From positions 1-13,343 of the forward strand of contig JAIXUZ010000067.1 of the NCBI GenBank assembly GCA_027483285.1: a DNA stretch of 13,343 nt, written 5' to 3'. The notes beneath the pieces are model-generated. The model was given only the letters and a program-made list of their open reading frames with translations. It had not been told where the DNA came from and did no database searches. This document shows positions 5,641 to 13,343 of this stretch, one piece after another. The stretch comes from Bacteroidota bacterium (GTDB lineage: Bacteria > Bacteroidota > Bacteroidia > CAMBQF01). The position numbers were made by a program, and so were the translations under genes. How positions within the stretch are numbered: position 1 is the stretch's first letter; each line of letters starts with the position of its first letter.

Positions 5641-7140
5641 ATGGGAGTACTATCATACCTGGCTAAAAAAGTAGCCGCCACTACCGCCAAAAAAGTAAGC
5701 TTTGCCACCATGCACGCTAAAGAAAGCCAGCAAGGGGTTTTTAACGACTTACTAAAAACGGGTAAAGGCACTGCTTTTGGAAAGGAACATAACTTTGATA
5801 AGGTAAAAAACTACGAAGATTTTAAGCAGCACGTTCCTTTGGTTGATTACGAAGGGATGCGCACTTATATAGACCGTATACTGGCTGGCGAAAACGATGT
5901 GCTGTGGCGTGGAAAACCCATCTACCTAAGCAAAACATCGGGCACCACATCGGGGGTAAAATACATCCCCATTACAAAAGATTCTATATCAAACCAGATA
6001 GCAGGGGCACGCAATGCCTTGTTACTTTATATACATGAAACCGGCAACGCCGCTTTTTTAAACGGTAAGCTGATATTCCTTTCGGGCAGCCCAACGCTGG
6101 AAAAAAAGGGTGGCATATTGTACGGAAGACTTTCGGGCATTGTAAACCACCATGTGCCGGGCTATTTGCGCCGTAACCAAATGCCAAGTTACGAGACCAA
6201 CTGCATTGAAGACTGGGAAACCAAAGTAGATACTATAGTTGATGAAACCATCAATCAGGATATGACCCGGATTAGTGGCATTCCACCCTGGCTGCAAATG
6301 TATTTTGACAAGCTGATAGAGCGCAACCCCGGCAAGCAGATTAAGGATATATTCCCCAACTTTTCGCTATACGTTTATGGGGGCGTAAACTTTGAACCGT
6401 ATCGAGCCAAGATGGAAAAAACCATTGGCAAACGGGTTGATTCTATTGAGACATATCCTGCTTCAGAAGGCTTTATAGCATATCAAAATTCACAAAAAGA
6501 AGAAGGCCTGTTGTTGATTGTTGACGATGGCATTTTCTATGAGTTTATTCCCGCTGATGAGTTCTTTAACGAGAACCCCACCCGCCTGCAACTTACCGAG
6601 GTAAAGGTTGGCGTAAATTACGCCATAGTGCTTAACACCAACGCGGGCCTTTGGGGCTACGTAATTGGCGATACCGTTAAGTTTATATCTACAGAACCTT
6701 ACAAGATTTTAGTCACCGGCCGCATTAAGCATTTTACCTCTGCCTTTGGCGAGCATGTTATTGCCGAAGAAGTAGAATATGCCCTTAAGCAAGCCTGCGA
6801 AACCTACCATGCCGATGTGGTGGAGTTTACCGTAGCCCCACAGGTTACACCTCCGCAAGGGGGCCTGCCCTACCACGAGTGGTTTATAGAATTTTCTAAC
6901 CCGCCTGCTGATATGGCAGCCTTTAGCGCTAGTATCGATGCGGCATTGCAGAAGAAGAACACCTACTACAAAGACCTTATAACGGGGGCTATCCTGCGCC
7001 CGTTGGTATTAAAAGCCTTACAAAAAGATGCCTTTATCAATTACATGAAAGCAGAAGGCAAACTGGGTGGGCAAAACAAAGTGCCCCGCCTAAGTAATGA
7101 CAGGAAGATTGCGGAGAAGCTTTCAGCATTTAGCCTATAG
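5641..7140 (+). CDS. GH3-family acyl-adenylating enzyme
   Basis: A 499-residue homologue of plant GH3 proteins, which adenylate a carboxylic acid and join it to an amino acid. Adenylation motifs can be read off: TSGTTSGVK (99-107) as the ATP/phosphate loop, YPASEG (272-277) as the central motif, GYVIGD with D344 as the probable ribose-binding aspartate, and GRIKHFTSAFGEHV (360-373) as the hinge into the C-terminal subdomain. Length is a little below plant GH3 (about 600). Bacterial members are common but their substrates are mostly unknown, so a link to auxin or jasmonate should not be assumed. It follows the M23 peptidase gene by 7 bases; an acyl or amino-acid conjugation role linked to the envelope is only a guess. 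No terminator fits before the convergent gene that ends 3 bases away. Confidence 0.9.
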   Translation: MGVLSYLAKKVAATTAKKVSFATMHAKESQQGVFNDLLKTGKGTAFGKEHNFDKVKNYEDFKQHVPLVDYEGMRTYIDRILAGENDVLWRGKPIYLSKTSGTTSGVKYIPITKDSISNQIAGARNALLLYIHETGNAAFLNGKLIFLSGSPTLEKKGGILYGRLSGIVNHHVPGYLRRNQMPSYETNCIEDWETKVDTIVDETINQDMTRISGIPPWLQMYFDKLIERNPGKQIKDIFPNFSLYVYGGVNFEPYRAKMEKTIGKRVDSIETYPASEGFIAYQNSQKEEGLLLIVDDGIFYEFIPADEFFNENPTRLQLTEVKVGVNYAIVLNTNAGLWGYVIGDTVKFISTEPYKILVTGRIKHFTSAFGEHVIAEEVEYALKQACETYHADVVEFTVAPQVTPPQGGLPYHEWFIEFSNPPADMAAFSASIDAALQKKNTYYKDLITGAILRPLVLKALQKDAFINYMKAEGKLGGQNKVPRLSNDRKIAEKLSAFSL

Positions 7141-7143
7141 CAA

Positions 7144-10100
7144 TTACCTTACCACCAGCTTAATAACCTCAGAGCCGCTTTGTGTTTCTATATGCGCAAA
7201 ATATAAGCCCGATGCTGCGTTCAGGTTAAACCTGTGGGTGCCTTGCTGGTAGCGGTTGCTATACACCTGTTGGCCTGTGGCGGTGTAAACGGTCAGCTTA
7301 ACATCCTTATCGTTAGTGCGGATAAAGAAATCGCCGGTGCTGGGGTTTGGGAAGATAGACGTTAGCTCAACAGGTTTGGTATCTAAAGCAGATGGTTGGC
7401 CTGTAATGTTGATGTTGTCAAGGTACAGGTTATTGCCATAATCGTTAACCCCCGCAAAGCGGAATATAACGGTATCGCCAATGTAGCTATCCAGGTTAAG
7501 CACTTTTTGCAGCCACTGGTTACAATCTGTCGGATTAAAATAATCGTTGCTGGCGGTGGTTGTAAGCAGGTCTGTACCCTCGGCATAAAACAGTTGGGTC
7601 CAGCTACTGCCGCAGTTGGTAGATACCTCCACACGCAAGCCGTCGTTAGAACTATTGTATCCCGAGTAAGCGTAGTAATAGCTTAACGATGGGTTGATTA
7701 TGCCAGCCAGGCTAACGCGCGGCGATACAAGGTATGCCTCATCGCCCGGGTGTTCTATGTAATAATTTTCAGCACGCATGGCTTTGCTTGCAGTACATAA
7801 CGGGCCGGCATCCACATCCACCAGTTGCCAGTCGAATGTTTGGGCCGAGTTTAGCAAACGCCAGTTGGTAGCGGGGTAGTTAGCAGGCTCAAAATCCTGA
7901 GCCAAGTCTACCGTATCGGCACCATTAGCATAGGTTATAAAGGCATTCAGCGTTTGGGTGTTGGTACCATAGGCATCAGTCACCTTAAGCGTTACGTTGT
8001 ATGAACCGGGGGCGTTGTAGGTAACCACCGGGTTTTGCAGGGTTGATGTTGCAGGAGAACCTCCCGGGAATGTCCATTGCCAGCTGGCACCTTGGGCACT
8101 CATGGCCGAGTTATCAGCAAAGTGAACCACATTGTCAAAGCAATCAACAGTAAACTTATCGGCAGCAATTTGAGCCAGTGGCGGGTTTATTTCAATAAGC
8201 GGAGCTTCATGAATACTGCGGTTGGTAGCATTCCATACCAAGCCCTGGCGGTAGTTTAGAAACAACTGAACCGAGAAGGTGGTAGCAGGCAAACCGCTGT
8301 TATACAGTTGCCAGTCTGCCATACTGTTGTTGCGGTAGTATACCGCACGGCGAGTGCCAATCCATACGCCACCGTCGCTGCCCATTTGGTGTTCTATATG
8401 GGTAACGCTTTCGCCATCAAGGCTTGTAGTGCCAGTATAATTGGTCCAGTTTGTACCACCGTTGGTCGATTTAAATATGCGGTAGCCTTCCAGTTCCGAT
8501 GGGTAATCGCCATACTGCGATGTACGCGCCAGCCAAACTGTGTTGGCATCAGTCCCGCTAACGGCAATATCGTAAGGCACCCAAGGCTGCCCGTTTATAG
8601 ACCCCGATGCCGGGGTAATGTCGGTCCAGTTAAGGCCACCATTGGTAGTGCGGAATACATGTTTATCATCCCACCAGCCGGCATAGGTGCATACATATAT
8701 GGTGTTAGGGTCTGTTGGGGCTATTTCTACTGATGTTACCTTCTCGCCAAAGTCGTGTATTGCTGTTGCTCCCGCACCTTCGCCATCGCTTTTGTATAGC
8801 GAGTTTCCACTACCAAAATAAATGATATTCTGGCTATGGGGGTGGAACTCGTAGTTGCTCGATTCGCCAATAATATACGTCATATTTGGTTGTATGGGGA
8901 AGGAGCCATCTATCAACGGCACGTTGCGGTTGCCCGATAGGATAGACTTCCCATAATCATGATATACCTTACGGTCGTTTGCAAAGTTTACAAAACCGCG
9001 CACATTATCGCCGCCCATGCAGCTTAGCCAGCCGTTTTGGTAGGTGTTGTTATCTTTCAGCAAGGTGCCGTTGTGGTACGTGCCACCCAGCATAACCTTA
9101 CCGGTACCTGCCGTAGCGCCAAAGCCCCAAAAGTCTGTGCCCTCAATACCGGTCTGGCGACGGTTGGCAGTATCGCCACCCGACGTAGAATAAAAAAGGC
9201 CGCCATCGCTGGCTATCCATAGGTCGTTGCCAAAGTAGCGTATATCGTGTATATCAGCATGCACGTATGCTGGTTTTTCCGGATTGCTCCATTTTGCAGG
9301 GCAGGTAAAAGTAAATCCACCGTCGGTAGATATCCAGGGGTTTACCCCACCAACATTTATGCGGTTAGGGTCGCTGTCCGATACATCCATCGCAAGGTCG
9401 TAGTAATACTGGCCGCCATCATCTTGCCCGGCATCGTCCCAACCCATTAGGTTAAGGTTATCGGGCGCAGGCGCACCGCCCGGCCCCTGGCCGCAGCAAC
9501 GGAAGGTCCATGTAGCGCCTTGATCGGTACTAACATATATGCCGTACAACCCACTACCGCCGTTGGCTTCGCCGGTGCATAGGGCATATACATTGTTAGG
9601 CGCGGCAGGAGTAGTGGCTATCTCGGTACGCTTTTGCTCAGCAGGGCTAACAGGGTTAGGCCAGCCGTTGGTTATGGTGGTAAAGGTTAAGCCATTATCC
9701 GTCGACTTGCGGAACAGCGTTTTGTTGCCTGTTTGCTGAATAATATACACCACGTTGTGGTTGGTAGGGTGCAGTTCTATCTCCTGGAAATCGCCCGCAA
9801 ACACCTGCGTCCAGTTTGTACCCGCATCGGTGCTGCGGTAGTAGCCCTGGTCTGATGTTAAAAAGATAATATTAGCATTAGTAGGGTCGGTAACAATGTC
9901 GCGCACATCGTGGTTTACGCTGTTAAACGTGCCATCGCCGGTTATAACCCAGCTGGTGCCGCCGTTGGTGGTTTTATACACCTTACCTGCACCGCCAAAC
10001 AATACAATATCGGGGTTGGTGCGGTTTATCTCTACCGAGAAGATGTAGTCCACCATCATATCCTTGGTAAGGCATACCCAGTTAAGGCCTTTATCAGTAG

Positions 10101-10593
10101 TCTTCCAAAGGCCGGTGGTGGCAGTGCCCGCGTATAAAATATTGGGGTTACTTATTGATTGTTCTATGCCGTAAACATGCGCTGCACCCGGGGCGTAGCT
10201 GCGGCTGGCAGCGTCTTTATCAAAGTCGAACGGGCCAATGCCTGTCCATACCGCTCCGCCTTTTACCTGTGAGTTTTGCAGGTAAGCCGCCTGGTTGTCC
10301 ATGCGCTTTTTATACTCTGCCGAACCTACCGGATACACATAATCATTACGCGATATGGTACGCATCCAGCGCTTGTAATATTGGGTATGCTTGTCCTTTA
10401 TAAAACGGTGGGTTTTATAATAGCTGCGGAACTCAGCCGTAACCTTTCCCGGGTCGGGATTAGCCTCGTACATCAACTGTGCCCAGTGCGGAATGTTTTG
10501 GTTATCTCCGCTAGCGTAGCGCATTTCTCGCTGCGCGGTTGCCATGGTGCTGATAGCAAACAGCGCTACCAGGCTTACTAAAAACTTGTGCAT
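7144..10593 (-). CDS. T9SS-secreted Asp-box (BNR/VPS10-like) surface protein with PKD domain
   Basis: A 1149-residue secreted protein. The ATG at 10593 gives a clean signal peptide (MHKFLVSLVALFAISTMATAQ); an upstream in-frame start at 10638 would add 15 residues in front of it and is rejected. The bulk carries at least eight Asp-box hairpins of the S/T-x-D/N-x-G-x-x-W/F type, such as WKTTDKGLNW, YKTTNGGTSW, YRSTDAGTNW, YVSTDQGATW, FRTTNGGLNW and FKSTNGGTNW, implying beta-propellers like those of sialidases and sortilin. A PKD domain follows at about 812-892 (FPGGSPATS...PGSYNVTLKVTD). Next is a jelly-roll/'choice-of-anchor' type domain at about 896-1064. Last comes a type A T9SS sorting domain from about 1078 (SIFPNPSTGDF) to the terminal KLVVR, predicting export across the outer membrane and surface attachment. 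Ligand or substrate is unknown, and I see no proof of sialidase activity. Confidence 0.92.
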   Translation of the reverse strand: MHKFLVSLVALFAISTMATAQREMRYASGDNQNIPHWAQLMYEANPDPGKVTAEFRSYYKTHRFIKDKHTQYYKRWMRTISRNDYVYPVGSAEYKKRMDNQAAYLQNSQVKGGAVWTGIGPFDFDKDAASRSYAPGAAHVYGIEQSISNPNILYAGTATTGLWKTTDKGLNWVCLTKDMMVDYIFSVEINRTNPDIVLFGGAGKVYKTTNGGTSWVITGDGTFNSVNHDVRDIVTDPTNANIIFLTSDQGYYRSTDAGTNWTQVFAGDFQEIELHPTNHNVVYIIQQTGNKTLFRKSTDNGLTFTTITNGWPNPVSPAEQKRTEIATTPAAPNNVYALCTGEANGGSGLYGIYVSTDQGATWTFRCCGQGPGGAPAPDNLNLMGWDDAGQDDGGQYYYDLAMDVSDSDPNRINVGGVNPWISTDGGFTFTCPAKWSNPEKPAYVHADIHDIRYFGNDLWIASDGGLFYSTSGGDTANRRQTGIEGTDFWGFGATAGTGKVMLGGTYHNGTLLKDNNTYQNGWLSCMGGDNVRGFVNFANDRKVYHDYGKSILSGNRNVPLIDGSFPIQPNMTYIIGESSNYEFHPHSQNIIYFGSGNSLYKSDGEGAGATAIHDFGEKVTSVEIAPTDPNTIYVCTYAGWWDDKHVFRTTNGGLNWTDITPASGSINGQPWVPYDIAVSGTDANTVWLARTSQYGDYPSELEGYRIFKSTNGGTNWTNYTGTTSLDGESVTHIEHQMGSDGGVWIGTRRAVYYRNNSMADWQLYNSGLPATTFSVQLFLNYRQGLVWNATNRSIHEAPLIEINPPLAQIAADKFTVDCFDNVVHFADNSAMSAQGASWQWTFPGGSPATSTLQNPVVTYNAPGSYNVTLKVTDAYGTNTQTLNAFITYANGADTVDLAQDFEPANYPATNWRLLNSAQTFDWQLVDVDAGPLCTASKAMRAENYYIEHPGDEAYLVSPRVSLAGIINPSLSYYYAYSGYNSSNDGLRVEVSTNCGSSWTQLFYAEGTDLLTTTASNDYFNPTDCNQWLQKVLNLDSYIGDTVIFRFAGVNDYGNNLYLDNINITGQPSALDTKPVELTSIFPNPSTGDFFIRTNDKDVKLTVYTATGQQVYSNRYQQGTHRFNLNAASGLYFAHIETQSGSEVIKLVVR

Positions 10594-10610
10594 AGAATGG
10601 AATAGGATAG

Positions 10611-10618
10611 TAAAGGTA
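10611..10618 (-). promoter_or_regulatory. Candidate -7 box for the T9SS surface-protein gene
   Basis: On the minus strand TACCTTTA matches TAnnTTTG at 7 of 8 positions, 17 bases before the ATG at 10593. A minus-strand TTG (10636-10638) lies 17 bases upstream. The box lies inside the rejected N-terminal extension, which supports the start at 10593. Confidence 0.4.
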
Positions 10619-10630
10619 AGGAAAAAGGGG

Positions 10631-10679
10631 CTAATCAACTATCACAATCAAATCCTCATAATTCATAATTAATAATCCT
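10631..10679 (-). repeat. Degenerate 7-base periodic array in a divergent control region
   Basis: The 49 bases split into units CTAATCA, ACTATCA, CAATCAA, ATCCTCA, TAATTCA, TAATTAA and TAATCCT. TCA/TTA triplets recur at 7-base steps apart from one one-base slip. On the minus strand these read TGA or TAA, so this is again a stop-bearing heptad theme, here without TAG dominance. It fills most of the gap between the divergent surface-protein and small-membrane-protein genes. AT-richness makes this the weakest of the four arrays. Confidence 0.5.
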
Positions 10680-10687
10680 TATTTTTG
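10680..10687 (+). promoter_or_regulatory. Bacteroidota -7 promoter box (TATTTTTG) for the mutL cluster
   Basis: TATTTTTG matches TAnnTTTG exactly and ends five bases before the ATG at 10693. It directly abuts the periodic array on its left. As for trmD, the spacing would give a leaderless or nearly leaderless message for the small membrane protein, mutL and rhomboid genes. Confidence 0.6.
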
Positions 10688-10692
10688 AAGCA

Positions 10693-10932
10693 ATGAAAAT
10701 CCCTTCTCTCTTTTCTCACAACAGGCCACGCCCTTTTCACTACACGCCGCTGTTTAAAACAGAGGATGAAAGGCCTATTGTAAAAAGGCTTGAAAACAAA
10801 GAGGAAAAGAAGTTTCAGTTTACCCGAAAGGCCCAAAATAGTGGATTATTTCCCTCATGGGCGTTAAACCTCTTAGTTCCTGCTGCCATTTTGGCTGCAA
10901 TAGTTTATTTTTGCCTGATTATTGTTGGCTAG
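10693..10932 (+). CDS. Small single-span membrane protein upstream of mutL
   Basis: A 79-residue protein of unknown function. The N-terminal 45 residues are very basic and include RPRPFHYTPLF (11-21) and a charged ENKEEKK stretch (34-40). Residues 55-78 (WALNLLVPAAILAAIVYFCLIIVG) form one C-terminal hydrophobic span, so the protein is probably tail-anchored with the basic part in the cytoplasm. The F-x-Y-x-P block recalls a short protein often found before mutL in Bacteroidota, which I recall being mis-named as a riboflavin synthase subunit; nothing here supports that enzyme. A perfect -7 box lies just upstream, and mutL starts 10 bases after its stop, so it is likely the first gene of a three-gene transcript. 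Confidence 0.75.
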   Translation: MKIPSLFSHNRPRPFHYTPLFKTEDERPIVKRLENKEEKKFQFTRKAQNSGLFPSWALNLLVPAAILAAIVYFCLIIVG

Positions 10933-10942
10933 TAAACTATAT

Positions 10943-12772
10943 ATGTCTGATATTATTAAGCTTTTACCCGATGCAGTTGCTAACCAAATAGCGGCTGGCG
11001 AGGTTATTCAACGCCCTGCATCAGCGGTAAAAGAATTGCTGGAGAATGCTATTGACGCAGGAAGTACCGATATCAAACTGATAGTGAAAGATGCGGGCCG
11101 CACCCTGATACAGGTTATTGATAACGGCTGCGGAATGAGTGAGACCGATGCTCGCATGTGCTTTGAGCGACACGCAACATCTAAAATTACCAATGCCGAC
11201 GACCTTTTTAAAATCCTGACGATGGGCTTTAGGGGCGAGGCAATGGCTTCTATAGCATCTGTTGCCCAGGTAGAACTCCGCACCCGCCGCCATGATGATG
11301 CCATGGGTACCCTGCTGGTTATTGAGGGGTTTGAGTTTAAATACCAGGAACCGGTTAGCACCCCGCCCGGGACTAACATCCAGATTAAGAACCTGTTTTT
11401 TAACGTGCCTGCCCGCCGCAACTTTTTAAAAAGCGACCCGGTAGAGATTAAGCATATTATTGAGGAGTTCCTTCGCGTGGCGCTGGCCAACCCGCAAATT
11501 GCCCTTAGCATGTTCAGTAATGGCAACGAGGTATATAAACTGCCCGGCGGAACGCTCATAAACCGCCTTACGGCCATATTTGGCAATAAGTATAACGAGA
11601 AGGTGGTTAAGATTGAAGAGGCCACCGATATTGTAACCATGCAGGGCTACATTGGCAAGCCTGAGCATGCACGCAAAACCCGTGGCGAGCAGTATATGTT
11701 TGTTAACAAACGTTTTATACGCAGCCCCTTTTTGCAACACGCGGTGCAAACGGCTTATAATGAGCTTATCACTAAAGAGAGCTTCCCCTCCTACTTTATT
11801 TACTTTGATATTGACCCTACCCGCATTGATATAAACATACACCCCACCAAAACGGAGATTAAGTTTGACGATGAAAAGGCCATTTATGCCTACCTGCGGG
11901 CTGCGGTTAAAAATTCGTTAGGTAAGTTTAGCCTTACCCCGTCAATGGATTTTGAGCAGGAAATGGGCTTTAACATTCCACACCGCCGCAAAGACGAGGA
12001 AGTGAAAATGCCTACCATTACCGTTAACCCAAACTACAACCCGTTTGATAAAGAAAACCAGCGCGATTACCAGCTGAAAGAACGGGTGAACAAACAGAAT
12101 TGGGAAACGCTATACCCCAGCCGACATGCCGATAACCAGCTGGAACTGCAAAACCTGGAGCCTAAGGCCGACGAGCCCGAGCAGCGCGAGGTAGAAATGC
12201 CACAGCGCACCTTAATGCAGCTGCATAAAACATACATTGTTTCGGCCATAAAATCGGGCCTGATGCTGGTGCACCAACAATATGCCCACGAGCGTGTTTT
12301 GTATGAACATTTTTTGGAGAAACTGGATAAACGCGACGCGGTAATGCAACAGTCATTATTCCCCCAACAGATAGAGCTGCCTGCGGCTGATGCCGAGGTG
12401 CTGCGCCACCTTACCGAGGAGCTTAAATACCTTGGGTTTGATGTGAGCGATATGGGTGGCAATGCCTTTGCGTTTTATGGTTACCCGGCAGAGTTTAGCC
12501 CCGGCAAACTGAAAGAAACGGTAGAAACATTAATCAACACATACAACCACAACGAGCAGGACTTAAAGCTTGATTTTAAAGACAATCTGGCCCGCTCGTT
12601 AGCACGCAGCATGGCTATAAAACCGGGTAAAATTTTAGGGCAGAATGAGATGCAGGGCCTTATAGACAGCCTTTTTGGCTGCAACATACCCTATCTTTCG
12701 CCATCGGGTAAAGAAACCATTATTACCATTACAGCTGATGAATTGGAAAAACGCTTTAGCCAACAAAAGTAA
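10943..12772 (+). CDS. mutL: DNA mismatch repair protein MutL
   Basis: A 609-residue mismatch-repair matchmaker that couples MutS recognition to downstream excision. The GHKL ATPase domain is intact: E31 and N35 in ELLENAIDAG, DNGCG (60-64), TMGFRGEA (93-100) and PGT (142-144). The MutL transducer motif NVPARRNFLK (154-163) follows. A low-complexity charged linker runs from about 350 to 420, then the C-terminal dimerisation domain. There the endonuclease motif DQHAxxExxxxE reads HQQYAHERVLYE (444-455), ACRxAIK reads ARSMAIK (554-560), and the CPHGRP region reads SPSGKE (586-591). The metal-binding residues therefore look lost. The ATG at 10943 is chosen over a TTG at 10922 because MSDIIKLLPDAVANQIAAGEV matches the family N-terminus. 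The rhomboid ATG follows its TAA without a gap. Confidence 0.96.
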   Translation: MSDIIKLLPDAVANQIAAGEVIQRPASAVKELLENAIDAGSTDIKLIVKDAGRTLIQVIDNGCGMSETDARMCFERHATSKITNADDLFKILTMGFRGEAMASIASVAQVELRTRRHDDAMGTLLVIEGFEFKYQEPVSTPPGTNIQIKNLFFNVPARRNFLKSDPVEIKHIIEEFLRVALANPQIALSMFSNGNEVYKLPGGTLINRLTAIFGNKYNEKVVKIEEATDIVTMQGYIGKPEHARKTRGEQYMFVNKRFIRSPFLQHAVQTAYNELITKESFPSYFIYFDIDPTRIDINIHPTKTEIKFDDEKAIYAYLRAAVKNSLGKFSLTPSMDFEQEMGFNIPHRRKDEEVKMPTITVNPNYNPFDKENQRDYQLKERVNKQNWETLYPSRHADNQLELQNLEPKADEPEQREVEMPQRTLMQLHKTYIVSAIKSGLMLVHQQYAHERVLYEHFLEKLDKRDAVMQQSLFPQQIELPAADAEVLRHLTEELKYLGFDVSDMGGNAFAFYGYPAEFSPGKLKETVETLINTYNHNEQDLKLDFKDNLARSLARSMAIKPGKILGQNEMQGLIDSLFGCNIPYLSPSGKETIITITADELEKRFSQQK

Positions 12773-13343
12773 ATGAGTGAATTTAATCAATACCGTCCGC
12801 AGAGCAATTTTGGCATACCCACGGTGGTAAAAAACCTGCTGATAATTAACGTGCTGTTCTACATTGCCACGCTAATTATGGATACAAAAGGCATAAATCT
12901 GTATACATTGTTTGCTGACCATTTTCCTACAGCACCAGATTTTAGGGTTTGGCAGCCTATTACATCTATGTTTATGCACGACAGGAAGGATGTAATGCAT
13001 CTTGCAGTAAATATGCTTGGCCTGTTTGTATTTGGTGTTAAATTAGAACAGTATTGGGGGCCGCAACGCTTTTTAACCTATTATATGGTTACAGGCATTG
13101 GTGCCAGCATTGCACACTACACCGTTTTGTATTTTACCATGATACGCCCTTACGAAATGCAGCTTACAGCTGCAGGTTTATCGGGAGAGATATATGGCGA
13201 ATACATGGATGCACTTTTAAACTATGCTACAGTATCATTAGGGGCTTCGGGTGCTATATTTGGTTTGCTTTTGGCTTATGGTATGCTATTCCCTAATACA
13301 GAGCTTATGCTGATGTTTTTTCCGGTACCAATTAAGGCTAAAT
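12773..13343 (+). CDS. Rhomboid-family intramembrane serine protease (truncated by window end)
   Basis: The first 190 codons of a gene that runs off the right edge. Its ATG directly follows the TAA of mutL, implying translational coupling. Rhomboids are polytopic proteases that cut within or near transmembrane segments of substrates. Recognisable features are WQPITSMFMH (60-69), the HxxxN oxyanion motif in MHLAVNMLGLFVFG (H76, N80), LEQYWGPQRFLTYY (91-104) and the catalytic serine motif GASG (157-160; S159) at the start of a membrane helix. The second catalytic residue, a histidine in a later helix, lies outside the window, so activity cannot be fully confirmed. A 30-residue hydrophilic stretch (about 124-153) separates the helix before the catalytic one. 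Substrate is unknown. Confidence 0.93.
   Translation, partial: MSEFNQYRPQSNFGIPTVVKNLLIINVLFYIATLIMDTKGINLYTLFADHFPTAPDFRVWQPITSMFMHDRKDVMHLAVNMLGLFVFGVKLEQYWGPQRFLTYYMVTGIGASIAHYTVLYFTMIRPYEMQLTAAGLSGEIYGEYMDALLNYATVSLGASGAIFGLLLAYGMLFPNTELMLMFFPVPIKAK

Noticed and set aside
8308..8733. 141-residue plus-strand open frame inside the T9SS surface-protein gene
   Set aside because: It lies wholly opposite the Asp-box region and shows no start signal or domain of its own.
7144..10593. Sialidase function for the Asp-box protein
   Set aside because: Asp-boxes are structural and shared with sortilin-like and photosystem-assembly propellers; no sialidase catalytic arginine triad or FRIP motif was recognised.
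10594..10638. Fifteen-residue N-terminal extension of the T9SS surface protein
   Set aside because: It would place hydrophobic residues ahead of a complete signal peptide, and the candidate -7 box lies inside it.
10922..10942. TTG start seven codons upstream for MutL
   Set aside because: It overlaps the end of the preceding gene and adds residues absent from the conserved MutL N-terminus.
11008..11640. 210-residue open frame antisense to mutL
   Set aside because: The sense frame holds the intact ATPase motifs of MutL; the antisense product shows no family features.

Overview
The window reads as chromosomal DNA from a member of the Bacteroidota. Four things point there: candidate promoters fit the Bacteroidota -7 consensus TAnnTTTG, one large secreted protein ends in a type IX secretion (T9SS) C-terminal sorting domain, a secreted protein has beta-flower-type NG/IG repeats ending in an aromatic tail, and a short 'F-x-Y-x-P' membrane protein sits in front of mutL with a rhomboid gene behind it. 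The family or genus cannot be fixed from the sequence alone. I see no prophage, insertion sequence, CRISPR array, tRNA or rRNA.

Layout, left to right. (1) 8-1384 (+): POT/PTR proton-coupled oligopeptide transporter, followed by a heptamer repeat, a strong terminator and a palindromic element. (2) 1567-2238 (+): trmD. (3) 2246-2659 (-): small secreted repeat protein, convergent with trmD. (4) 2721-4541 (+): lipoprotein peptidase of the ACE (M2) family, followed by another heptamer array and a terminator. (5) 4758-5633 and 5641-7140 (+): M23 LytM-type peptidase and a GH3-family adenylating enzyme, probably one operon. (6) 7144-10593 (-): 1149-residue Asp-box/PKD/T9SS surface protein, convergent with the GH3 gene at a 3-base gap. 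(7) 10693-13343 (+): a small membrane protein, mutL and a truncated rhomboid protease gene, with gaps of 10 and 0 bases, so very probably one transcript.

Most genes serve ordinary functions. Peptide handling is represented three times (peptide importer, envelope dipeptidyl carboxypeptidase, peptidoglycan peptidase), but the genes are not one operon and I do not claim a shared pathway.

The least explained signal lies between the genes. Four intergenic arrays have a strict or near-strict 7-base period. In both co-directional gaps (POT to trmD, and ACE to M23) the order is the same: stop codon, plus-strand TAGnTnn heptads, terminator hairpin, heptads of the same type on the opposite strand, then a TAnnTTTG-like box 4-7 bases before the next ATG. 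Because 7 is not a multiple of 3, the stop triplets in the heptads rotate through all three frames. I know of no described function for this arrangement.
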